A DNA stretch of 60,000 nt from Antedon mediterranea (lineage: Eukaryota; Echinodermata; Crinoidea; Comatulida; Antedonidae). The stretch covers positions 14,859,001 through 14,919,000 of the forward strand of contig NC_092680.1 in the NCBI RefSeq assembly GCF_964355755.1, given 5' to 3'. The stretch's first letter is position 1. Every line of letters begins with the position of its first letter. The notes beneath the pieces are model-generated. The model ran no database searches. It saw nothing but the letters and a program-made list of their open reading frames with translations, and was not told the origin of the DNA. Positions 24,901 to 35,600 of this stretch are shown here, piece after piece. Made by a program: the position numbers and the translations under genes.

Positions 24901-26520
24901 ATTAGTGTGTTATTTTATGAGGGTCCTGGGCTCGTTATAGCCTAGGTGCTACTGCACTTTCGCACCTTAATCTCTCTTTGGCTCACTAAATATTGTGCAA
25001 AAGTACAGTAGCGCCGGTTATTAATATTAGTATTACTGTACTCTATATAAATAGGCCTAGGCCAGGTAGGTACTTCAAACTAGCTAGTAGGCCTGTCACA
25101 TCAAAATCGGTCTGGGCCAAAATTGGTCCGGCGGAGGGACCATTTATGGCTGTCAAAACCTGTCCGGGCAGACCTTTTTTAGCCGGAAAAACTAGTCCGG
25201 CCTGGATAAAATTAGTACGGGCAGTCGGACTGCTTTTGGCAGCCAAATATGGTCCGGTCAAATATATGATACGTAGCCTTACACCAGTTTTACTTTAAAA
25301 TGTATAGCTTTTATTTTATATAGAAAAAACGTCACAATTTACATAAAAGGGATTCCGGATTTGTTAGTTTTAGTGGCAGAAAAAGAAGACATAAAAAAAA
25401 AGATACGTCTACTTGTTTAGTGCATAGTAACTGTTTATAGCGTCGGATTTTTAGCCCGCCTAATATTATGACGAAATGTGCCCGACAATGACAAAGAAAA
25501 ATCACCTCAGATATGTACGGTTATCGTCATTTGTGTGTAGGTCCCTATTAAGGTATTAAAAACCAAGGCACTAATGTTTAATGAGCTTTGTAAAACTCAT
25601 CCTATAGCATTTTGCTTGGAAATTATAAATGAAACTTCCCTATATCACAAAGCTATCATTTTTGTTAATAAGAAGATGATGCTGAAGTTTTTTTATATGC
25701 CAGCCAAAAACACTTTTATTTCTATGGTTCATATTTATTACATTAAAGATGTATTGTCCCCCTGAAAAAATAATTAAAACAATTTTTTTGTTGACTATTC
25801 CATTTTATTGTCACATAATATTAATAGTAATCCACTTTGAACAAAAATTGAATCGAAAAAAAATGTATGTATTGTAAGTTGAAAAAACTGTAATTTAAAG
25901 CAAAATATGGTCAAATTGGCTGCCAGCCAATGGGTTTTTGGTTGAATTTGACAATTTTTTTGTCATTAATTTTATATAATTAACTTTATTAAAACTACAA
26001 AATAACCTAATCAAATTCTGATTTAGTTAATCTTCATTTTTCATGTTTTGGGGGGGGGGGGGGGGGGACAATACATCTTTAATAAAGAAGCACATTTTTA
26101 CAAAGCACACACATCTACGAGACCTGTAAAATAAAATGAAAAAAATAAAATTTTAATCAATATTCATTTTGATCAAAATATTCAGTAAAATAATATTAAT
26201 ATAACTTTAAATCCGTGGCTGTACACTGTACTCACTCCAGCGCGCGCTGTACTGTTTTGTAGTAGTGGAGACTAGAGACCAACCTAGTAAGCTAGCTAGG
26301 CTTCTACTACTAGCCTAGCTCTAAGCCTAGCTTTTTTTTAGTCTATTTTAATTATTTAAAGGTTGAAATGTTTACCACTTAGAATCTAGGCCTAGGCCTA
26401 GGCATAGTCTAGATAAACAAATAAAATGATTAATTAACATAATAGTATAATCTCACGCTTAATAAGATCAGTAGGCTGAAGATTGCAACAACTAACGATT
26501 AGTGCACAGGGCGCAGCCAT
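18983..26520 (-). CDS. AAGAB: Alpha- and gamma-adaptin-binding protein p34 (8 exons, complete)
   Basis: Exons in transcript order: 26457-26520 (start [12 protein letters not shown]), 24376-24563, 23452-23551, 22655-22759, 21637-21717, 20335-20640, 19968-20072, 18983-19119. All are GT..AG, phases agree, and the total is 361 residues plus stop (human about 315). Seen: the N-terminal Rab-like pseudo-GTPase part ([34 protein letters not shown]), the middle motif [16 protein letters not shown], and the C-terminal helix [25 protein letters not shown] is a cytosolic chaperone that assembles AP1 and AP2 clathrin adaptor complexes by binding their large and sigma subunits. Exon 6 (101 codons) is a long Glu/Lys/Ser-rich, low-complexity linker and probably accounts for the extra length. 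Exon 4 ends in an acidic D/E run. Introns are loaded with LINE and MITE fragments. Confidence 0.95.
19252..19352 (-). mobile_element. TTAA family 2 MITE, fragment
   Basis: Contains CAAAGTGAAAAACTATTGTG, then GACATTAATATGGCATATT and the terminal GGGGGATAATATATCTTTAA, the inverted form of the family's left end. Located in the AAGAB intron before the last exon. Confidence 0.6.
19737..19938 (+). repeat. tRNA-derived SINE, family B, with A-rich tail
   Basis: Head GTTGTGGCTTGGTGGTTATG with A-box, B-box-like GGGTTCAACTCC, body CTCCCAAAGACTTGTAATAA and TTATGTAGAGCATCTTGT, then a TAAATAAGGT(A)n tail. A second copy lies inverted at 41402-41597, so the boundaries are supported by comparison. Confidence 0.8.
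20090..20180. mobile_element. Short foldback MITE, pogo/Tigger-like ends
   Basis: Begins CAGTCAACTCTCCCAATACC and ends with the near-complement GGTATTGGAAGAGTTTCTG; about 20-bp inverted ends with two mismatches around 50 bp of middle. The ends resemble the CAGT...CGGAC termini of pogo/Tigger elements. It begins 17 bp from AAGAB exon 19968-20072, beside its 3' splice site. Confidence 0.5.
21905..22140 (-). repeat. tRNA-derived SINE family A, diverged copy
   Basis: On the minus strand it contains CCTTCGGATGTGATGTAAAG, then CCATTGGTGCCATGTACATA and GTGCACGTTAAAGAACTTGG, colinear with the body of the copy at 1431-1764, followed by GAAAAGAGTAGGGG. The tRNA head is not clear. Confidence 0.55.
22935..23175 (+). 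pseudogene. LINE reverse-transcriptase C-terminus fragment (broken)
   Basis: One frame reads [20 protein letters not shown], then GRKGQPKVM, a stop, and [13 protein letters not shown]. This is the HILR-K/R ... GR-GRPK ... W-D pattern found near the C-terminus of many LINE polyproteins. An in-frame stop and shifts break it. It lies in an AAGAB intron on the opposite strand. Confidence 0.6.
23870..24345 (-). pseudogene. LINE ORF2 C-terminal fragment (Cys-rich, broken)
   Basis: Minus-strand translation from 24344 reads [20 protein letters not shown], then after a frame break a CxxC...CIEDDIHT pattern and [20 protein letters not shown]. This is the Cys/His C-terminal region seen after the reverse transcriptase in several non-LTR retrotransposon lineages. 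Frames are interrupted. It ends about 30 bp from the AAGAB exon 2 donor, in the same orientation as AAGAB. Confidence 0.65.
25110..25265. repeat. Degenerate GTCCGG-rich repeat
   Basis: Four decayed copies of a roughly 35-45 bp unit around GGTCCGG, with TTTGGC-GCCAAA-like spacers. They keep both strands open for 70-100 codons, which explains the apparent ORFs. Inside AAGAB intron 1. Confidence 0.45.
25743..26082 (+). mobile_element. MITE, TTAA family 2, intact copy
   Basis: 340 bp, starting TTAAAGATGTATTGTCCCCC and ending in the reverse complement, with TTAA at both ends. An 18-G run at 26050-26067 lies inside the right inverted repeat, an expansion of the terminal G tract. No transposase. 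Diverged copies occur at 5495, 16060, 18378, 19252 and 32276. Confidence 0.75.
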
Positions 26521-28322
26521 TTTGTAATTAGGATATAACCTAACCTCTGACCTCATAAGTGCAAAAAAGAAAAGAAAGGAAATTAAATAATGAATAATAG
26601 TAATACGTTTTACCGAGCATGGAGGAATAAATTAGAAACGTGTTCTTTTTTTTCAAATATTCATTGTATGATCATCTTTAAACATAAATAATAGGTCAGG
26701 CTGGCTTCCCGATTCATCTTGACTTCTTGACTGTACTGACAATTTTGAAGTTTAATTTTATTAATACAGTACTTAACTTACCCATAAAAACTTTGGAAGA
26801 GTCCAGTAAATAAACGACCTCAAACTAGTCATGCGGAAAATCACAACAAAACCTGTCAACGTGGGGGAGGTGAGCAGGCACACGGATGTGGAAGTTAAAG
26901 AGGTAAGCAAGTTTACGTTCATTTTTGGAAGGTACTGTACAATAAAAAGTAAGTTAATTACACCTAATCTTGTGAATTTAGGCATGGCATAATAGACTAA
27001 TTTGACATGAAATATAATAATTTGAACTATGTTATCATGGCTTACATTAGGACTACTAGTACTAGTATAGTTAGGCCTAATAGTAGCAGTTGTGTTAATC
27101 ATGTGATTCTAGATGGTCAAGGACCAGGAGGCCAAGGTGAAGCATGCAATCCAAATTTGAATTATCGACTTAAAATTGTTTTATACTTTATACTGAAACT
27201 GCCGAATGTGTATTAACTGCTTAATAGGTATATATCTGTTGCTTTCTGATTGATTTTGGACCATAAACAGGTGACATGCAATTGGTGCTGCTGGATATTT
27301 CAACACTTGTGAATATTGTGTTACACCAGATATTTTATCATTAAAAAATAAGACATTTCGATACAATGAATGTTTTATTGAATTTTATTGAATAAAATAA
27401 AAATGTTTTTCTGTAATAAGTGTGTTAGATATATTATATATATTTATTATCGTTAGTGTTAATATTATTTCTTTGTTTTAAGAACTATATCAACTTAAAA
27501 ATTTCTACTAACTTTTTATACTTTATAGTGACACTGCTGGTAGGTGTACAGATTATATCTGTTATCTTTGAATTATTGGTTTTTTTTAATGTTAAATAGA
27601 TAAATAAAAAGAAAGAAAAAAAGGTATACTGAATAAAAAACCTTACTATGTAAATAAGTTTATTCTTTCTTTTTTCTTCGGCAAAAGTTACATTACGTTA
27701 TAATTATGTAACATACAAAAGACAAAGAACATGTAAAACCCAAATATGCTGCCGCCAGTGAGCGCTCATCATAGCCATTACGCCACTGCTTAAACAACCC
27801 ATAAAAGTTTGAAACACTTGTTTCCATTTGGGAGACAAAATTGACCAGATGTTGTTACATTATAACATTTATTAATCACTTTAATATTTAATTTATTTTG
27901 AAAAATTCATAAAATAATAAACAATTAAATTGATTATTTTAAAAAAATGTACTATTAGTAGGAACAGTAAATAACAATTTAAAGGATTAATGCATTTTTA
28001 TTATAGAATCTCTCATAAAAGTATTGGTTTACCGGTATGTTAAATTTTGATAGCTTTGAGTTCCATTGTTTGATGCTGTTTTACTTGAGTATTGATGTTG
28101 TGGAATTGAAAATCATAGTAAAACATTTATTTATTCATTTTTTTTTTCATTTTCCACACCGACAGCGAGCAATTAAACACCCCAGGAATTACTGTAATAC
28201 AGTAAAAATACTATTTAAAAAATATTAAAATCAGTGGAACAAATAAGAGAATTCAATTTTAAGCAAGTCTGGAAATATATTAATAGGTAATTATTAAAAT
28301 TGACTGATCTTTCTGATATCTA

Positions 28323-28806
28323 GACCCTGTTTCTGCTGCTAAGTAAATACTCTATTAATACGTTATTTTTGGAAAACCGTATTTACAGTATATTTTTGGC
28401 AGTGGAAATAGAGCTCATAAAAAATATACCATATTTTTCCCACCAAATTTGTGGATAAAATATGATATTTATAAATTTATACTGTATTTTGTGTTTTCAT
28501 TTTCTGCTGCCAATAAAAAATACCGTATACAGTATTTTGATTTTCTGTTAGCTTTTTACACATAGATGGATAATCTATAGTCAATGAAAGTAAGGAACAA
28601 CATTCACAACATTTGCAATAATAATCTGTTGGGAAAGACTGTGAAAGCAGCGACTACAACATCGCCAAAGATACGGTAACAATTTCTAATTCGGGCAAGG
28701 AAGGAATAACTTTTTCCCATTTTGAGGGATCTAAAGGCAGATTGGGTAAAAAAGATTAATTTTAACATGACCACCCAAGATAGTACTTGTAGCAGAGAAA
28801 CAGGGT
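28323..28806. mobile_element. Possible foldback/MITE element
   Basis: Left end ACCCTGTTTCTGCTGCTA and right end TAGCAGAGAAACAGGGTA are approximate inverted repeats, and the interior has repeated TATACCGTATTT palindromic pieces. A further GCAGCAGAAACATG lies just outside at 28858. No transposase. Confidence 0.4.
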
Positions 28807-30289
28807 ATTAAAAAATATGGTATAAAATATACCGTATTTTATACCATTTTGAGGATATGCAGCAGAAACATGCCCTTATACAGTCTTTTCTTTGTTTTTT
28901 ATTTCAGTCTTTTGTTTTCCTTTTGTGTATTGTTATGTTGATGATACTAATCAATGTTATAATAATACGCCATACCTGACACTACAGATCATATCAATGG
29001 TGTATAATTATATCTTAATTAGAGATCTTATCAGATTCACACCTCAATTAGTGAAATATGATAAAGCCAGGGAGTCTAATAAATGAATCTTCACTAACAT
29101 GCAATGACCACTCATGAGAAATAGTTTCATATAACTACTGTTAGAACATATCTTGATCATAACATATCTCCAAGGAGACCTAAACCTAGAACAAAGGCAT
29201 AGATTATAGTTGATAATGAATAGACATGATGACAGATTGGTAATTAGTGTATAATCTACAGTATATAATAATATGGTGTGTGGTACGCTTGTGTTAATTT
29301 GTGTCATGGTTTCCAATTTGCCACCCTTGGGAATGCTAATTGACTTGCATGATGATGGTGTAGTTTACTGTGATAATTATATATGAATATAATTTTTAAA
29401 AAAACATTACCTTAGGTAAAATATCAAATCTACAGTCACTTTTAAACAAAATTATAGGTATTTCTTTTATTAACCATATTGCAAAGAGAGGAGGAGCCAC
29501 CCAGTGCCTACTATTAATGGCAGAGATTTAGGCCATGCAAAAAAGCCATGGCGATAGTCACATTTTGGCAGAGGAGTGGCGCATCATGTTGGTTTTCAGT
29601 GTCACTACCAATCAGCTGGTAAATGTTTCAACCTGACCACTTTTTAAATAAGACCTTCAACAACCCTGTGGCCCGCACAGGGGATTGTTCCTTTTTTGCG
29701 ATCACCGCACCACTTTATTTCTTGTGGCTATGAATCTACATTATTTATCAGCCTGTTGGATCTCAATTCAAAAATGTATTCTAAAATGTATTCATTTAGA
29801 CACCATGTCAAAATAATTCTACTGCAGTACTGTCTAATACTGCAAAAAGCATGATTTCAGTTAATTTAATGTTGAATTTGTTAGCGAGTCATTGCAATAA
29901 ATAGTGTGTATGATTACCCAATAAAAGATTTGGCTATTTAAATATATCTACTACAGTTAAACTGCAGTACAATAATTTTTACAAAAAGAAATCTTGTTTC
30001 CTAGTATTTGTTATGAATAAATATATTTCCTGTTATATCTGGTTTCATGTTCACATTATGAAGTACCTTTAGGTATGTCCCTTTGGTAATTAAGCAATGA
30101 GGAAAACATCTGAATCTTTACCTCATAGGGTGTCAGTTAAAGAAAAATTGAACATAAGTACCTCACTGGTCTAAATAAGAAATATATGATACTTTTTCTT
30201 TTGTATTTGTTATATTTTATATTTGTTATTTCAAAGGTTACACCTATATATAAGTGTACAACTGATCTTAAGGTATAATTTCAAATCTC

Positions 30290-31640
30290 TATATTATAAG
30301 TGAGAGAGTTTGTACGTTTGTTTGTTTGTTCGTTATACACATTTTCGTTACTGCACACTTGTACGTTTGTTTGTTTGTTCATTATACACATTTTCGTTAC
30401 GGCACATAACCTTACATATTGGGTATCAAATTGACCGAAATTGTACCGGGAAAGTTTTAAACTACATTTGAAAAACATCCGCAATCTAGGATCAAAGTTA
30501 GGGGCCAAAATGTGGTCAAAATGGCCAACTTTTCCACACTTTTGATGTTTGTTCGTTATACAAATTTCTGTTTCTGCACGTAACCATACATATGGGGTAT
30601 CAAAATGACCACAATTGTACCGGGAAGGTTTTAAATTACATTTCAACAATTCCCCGAGTCCGGGTTAGGTGTTTGAGAGGATGGTGGGGATTTTTGCTTG
30701 GGCTAGGGGTTATAGGCTATCAAATTGACCAGAATTGTAGTATGACATTATTAAAGTATTTTAATTATCTCTGGGGCTCTCTGAGAGTTTGGGGTGGGGT
30801 CGTAGGCCTTTCAACATGTCTGAAACTGTACTGGCAGTGTAATGTACAAACTATGTTTGAAAACTGCCACTGAGGGGTTATGGGTTCGGATTAATGGCTT
30901 AACACACATCTTAAACACCAAGAATGGAGTGTGTTGAAAGGGGAAAGTGTAGAGATACTGGGATTTGGCGGTAATAGAAGTACAACATAATTGGAATTGT
31001 ACTGGGAAAGTTTACTACATTTGAACTGTCCTGGGGAGGAGTTAAGGTTTGGTTATTGTGGTGGGATGAGGAGAGGAGAAAGAATATAAGCTGGGGAAGA
31101 GGAATTCAGCGGTATCCAAATTAGATATTTTATTCAATATGCAATCCAATATGATACCTATTCATTTAGAGGACTTTAAGCCATGCCTATCAGCGATGTA
31201 TCACCCTCTTAATATTAAGATGCTAAAGTTGGGTATCAAAATGACCACAATTGTACCTGGAAAGTTCTAAACTATATTTCAACATCATCCACCATCTTGC
31301 ATCCAACATAACCGAAACTGTACTGGGAATGTTTTAAACTACATTTGAAAACTGCCATTGAGTTATTATGTGTTCGGAGTGGAAACGTCTTAAACACATC
31401 ACCCAGTATCTGGTGTGTGTTGGGAGGGAGGTGACGGGGGAGAAAATACTGGCGTAATGAAGTATAACATGATTAAAATTGTACTACGTTTGAACTGTCC
31501 AGGGGAGGAGTTAGGTTTGTTGATTGTGGCTGTGATGGTGAGAGGAGAAAGAAGGCTGGGGGCCACAGTATCAAAATTAGATATTTTAATTATCAGCCAA
31601 AATGACACCTATTCATTTAGACAGTTTATATAGGCCTATC
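30290..31640. repeat. Degenerate dispersed-tandem repeat tract
   Basis: At least seven decayed copies of a unit around TATCAAAATGACCACAATTG and TACCGGGAAAGTTTTAAACT occur near 30418, 30594, 30714, 30985, 31231, 31305 and 31446, plus duplicated GTACGTTTGTTTGTTTGTTC blocks at 30311 and 30361. No family recognised. Confidence 0.6.
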
Positions 31641-32275
31641 ATAGCTACTGTATGTATACCCCTCTCATTTTCAATCAATCAAAGTAACATTTATTTTCTT
31701 CAAATTAAAACAGTATACAAAATGGTGTAAAGAAAGGTAATTAAATTGAAGTAGGCATGTTAAAAAAAACCAAAAAGCTTGTGACAGACATGCCTATAAA
31801 CAAAGATGAGATTTGTCCTGTAAAGAATTTTTTTTTTATCTGAATAGAGCTAATTAACTAAAACAAATGTTAAGATTTCTTTTAATTGTGTTAACTTTTT
31901 AATTCGTATCCATTACTGATTTTTTCTTTTTTTTCCCCTTTCTATTATAAGTTTCCTTTTCAACATACAACACTGGTTTGCAGAATATCATAATGAATAG
32001 TGAACTTATCTTTGAATTCACTTACTCACTGAACTTATAAATTTCTAATTTTTATTTTTTGCCTAAGTTCCTGGTTGGTTATAAATAATTATCACTTTTG
32101 TTTTAAGGCTCTTCCTTGTTCCTCTCTGATTCATCAGTAGGTCTACCATGTGTTCAACTTCAAAATTCTTGAGATGTTTGCCATTGTGCATGTACTGTTG
32201 AATAATAAAATACAAAAAGTTGATATGATTTTGTATGTTCTTGGACAAGAGTACTGTAATAGGCTAATTCTTGTT

Positions 32276-32560
32276 TAAAGATGTACAAAAGTATTATAGA
32301 TCTATAAAATCTGACTTTGAATAAACCATTTTGCAGTTTTAAAGGAAATAAACGAACAAAAATTATGATATAAAAGTTAAATTTAACCAACCCAAATTGT
32401 CTGTCTGACAGACAATTTGACAATTTTTTGCTTAAAATTACATTTTCAGCCAATCCAATTTTTGGTCAAAGTGAACAACTATTATGTGACAATAAAATGA
32501 CATATTCAACAAAAAATTAAAAAATAGAAGTTTTTGTTGAGGGGACAATCTCTAAATAAG
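32276..32560 (-). mobile_element. TTAA family 2 MITE, diverged copy
   Basis: Contains TTTGGTCAAAGTGAACAACT, ATGTGACAATAAAATGACAT and a right end GAGGGGACAATCTCTAAATA. It ends about 120 bp before the phosphatase start codon. Confidence 0.6.
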
Positions 32561-32682
32561 CTCATACAGTTTTATATTTGATTGGTTTTGGAAACCAATA
32601 AAATAAGTGATTTCTATGCTGACAATTGCTTTTTTATTTCTGTTTAATAGGAATTGATAATGGGCTGAATAGGTATATCAAC

Positions 32683-35600
32683 ATGATACACCATTGGAAA
32701 ATGCATTTTGTATACCTGCTTGTGATTGTTCCATATATTGGCAGTATTTATGGTAAGTTATATTCAGACTGACTTTGTAAAAGTTTCATACAAATGTAGT
32801 AGCCAGCACAGTTAGCTTGTATTCTACAATATTATTCTCTGTGCAAACAATGCAACCATGATGCATGTTTTATTTACGTGAATCAGCCTTCAGGCACAAA
32901 GTTTGTTGTATCCTCATTTGATGGCGGCCATAAATGAACTTGATCAATATTTGTAATGTCTCATGAAGTTTGGCAAAGTTCATGCATCAGCCAGCGGAGT
33001 AATGCTGAGGCCAAAAGGCCCCTGGTTTTGGCAATCTAAGAGGTCATCCAACACTGAGGACAGAGGATCATGAAGAGCTGCTGTTGGGGCAAAGTCACTG
33101 GCCACTCTGGCGTGTTTAGCGTTTTTCAAAATTGTTCAATAATGTTTAAATTTTTGACTGTAAATACCATAAACTTCTAATTCTGACTTTTGTGTGTCTT
33201 CATGCTAAAATTGTGATGATAAAAAAAAAGACAACCTTTTTAGACAATAGCATACAGTAGAATTAAGGTACCTGTAAATTCAATCTCAATGTTTAATCTT
33301 TAAATAAATATTAAACTTTTATGAAATAAAATGTATTTGATTGATTGATTATTGAACATACACTTTTTAAAGGACCATTTCCTAAATAATAGTATACTAT
33401 TATATATTATTTACTGTATTCTAAATTATATATTTTTTATCGGCCCTTAGTATTAGCCAGTGAGGGCTCATAGCATAAGCCAAAATGGTCAGTGACTGAC
33501 CCTAACCTAACTCAGAGATGGGTATATCGCTTGCCAGACGTTTCACTAGTAATTTATTGTATGGCTTTGGACGTGAGTCTACTGTATTCAACAATCAACA
33601 ATGGAAATACATACTGGTGGTACAGAGGTACCTTAGTCCCATTGAATACAGGTATACTGTATATCTGATGAATTATATAACTCAGTTCAATTGACATACA
33701 CACTTAGTTCAGTAGGTACTGGACCTTTATTGAAGAGAAGTACACATCTTTTAGAGATATAAACTCATTTCAATTGAAATTCACACTTGTATTGAAGACA
33801 GGTATATCTGTTAGGATATTAACTCAAGTTTCCAATAAATCTCATTAACAGATACTTTATAATTACAAATATTTGTTGTGGGGCTATACGTCTTTGAATG
33901 GCTCTGCTAGAAGAACTGTGTAATATAGATTATGTTATTATAATCATAAAATGTTGACCTTATGTCAACACCCTGGTGGCTATATAAATGATAAGGATTT
34001 ATTAAAGCTACAAGTCAAACTAAACTATATTGTAGGCCCTACCTAGACATATGCAAAACACATTTTATATACTGTAAAAGATTATTTTATATGGTAAAGA
34101 TAATGTTAAATGTATTATAGAACAAGAAATATTTATAATAAAAAACGCAGCTCGATTTTATGACGTAACAGTTTTAATTATTGTTCTTTCTTCAGAAATA
34201 ATGATTTATTATCTATCGTGTGTATTATCAAGCAAAAAATATTTTAAAATTAATTTCGACAATCAAACAAACTATGACATTTTCTTGAACCGAAATAACA
34301 AACTTAACATTAACCTTCTTCTTTAAAATGTTCATATATTAAAGTATTAAAGTTGAAAGTTTATACAAATTAAAGATTTCAACATAGTAAAACATTCATT
34401 GCGGTATGTAATAATCTTTCTGCACCAAATCGTTGAACCGTCAGGCCTAATAGACTCTTTTCCCAGACATGCTTTGGGTCCAGCAAGATGGACCTATAAA
34501 TTAGTTGAGTTTACAAATTCCCAAACTGTAGTAATATAGCTTTCGTGTTGATACAGTTTCCTAACGATTCCGTCCTCTGGGAATATAACTGTCTAGAGAT
34601 GCGGCGCCAAAATCTTATCATTTATGAAAGTTAAAATGCTTAATTAAGAATATCAAAACAACCTGGATTTGAATTCGTCACCGTGACGAATTTGGGTTAT
34701 CCGCCGTCGATACACATTGAAAAACGCAGAAACATTTCCGATCACATGAAGTCATTGTCAAATAAATCTGCATTCAAAAAATCTAGATAGCATATGAGTG
34801 TATTATTTTCATAACCCATGATAGACCTATTAAACTTTCAATTATCTTTATCAATATCTCGGTGCTTGGGAATTCTCTTAAAAATGTCTTCATATATTCT
34901 ACATGTCTCATAGAAGCAACGTCCACCTTCCCCTTATTTAGGTTCACTCTACAATTTATGTAATAGACAATTGTAAGTAAATCTAAAAAATGACGTTCTT
35001 TGTAATTGTGATACTTTATATGATGTTGAAATAATGCATCTACTGCCCATGCCCTATAACTCAGATCGTCTCCTTTCTTTGTATGTACGACTATCCAGGG
35101 AGTTACACAAGGATTTGTGTCATTTCTGTTATTTTTTTCCCTGAGGTTAAGCAATGCCATATCAAACTCCTTAAGCTCCTTAATTAATTCTGCATCGTTA
35201 TTCATTAAATAATGGTGTTTAACTACCAAACCATGATGTCCTACACCATAATCGCAAAAGCCGTTGGGATAGATCAGGTCACCTCCAAGCATGTAGTAAT
35301 GCAATGCTTTATTCTGGTACTTCAGCATATCTTCAGCAGAACATTTTTGGCGTAAGCATGCCAATACATTAGTGATTAACTCTCCTAGCAGTCGGTACAA
35401 TTTTGTCCTGAACATTCCATCATAGCCTTTCATCACAATGTCTTCAATGTTTTCAATAACTGACATTATTATTTTCTCTGTAGGTGTGATTATTTCTGAA
35501 ATATTAGCATTGTTCTCTATCAAGTCTAGGGTTGTTTGATTGGAAAAATCCTGCGACATCCATCGATCAATTTGCCTTATTAAACTGTCTGATTTAACGT

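Larger units (their letters stand above)
26521..32650. other. AAGAB-phosphatase head-to-head intergenic region, no gene recognised
   Basis: Open frames are short and random-looking. It must hold the AAGAB promoter close to 26520 and upstream sequence of the phosphatase gene. Repeats seen: a possible foldback element at 28323-28806, the degenerate array at 30290-31640 and a MITE at 32276-32560. An acceptor-like TTTAATAG before 32651 suggests the phosphatase has an upstream non-coding exon somewhere in this region. Confidence 0.5.

Noticed and set aside
24993-25298. 101-codon plus and 72-codon minus frames with GPAEGPF-type pattern
   Set aside because: Explained by a degenerate GTCCGG repeat in AAGAB intron 1.
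28892-29086. Signal-peptide-like 64-codon frame as a possible phosphatase first exon
   Set aside because: A better signal-peptide exon with the correct phase and donor is at 32683-32752 and joins exon 2 in frame.
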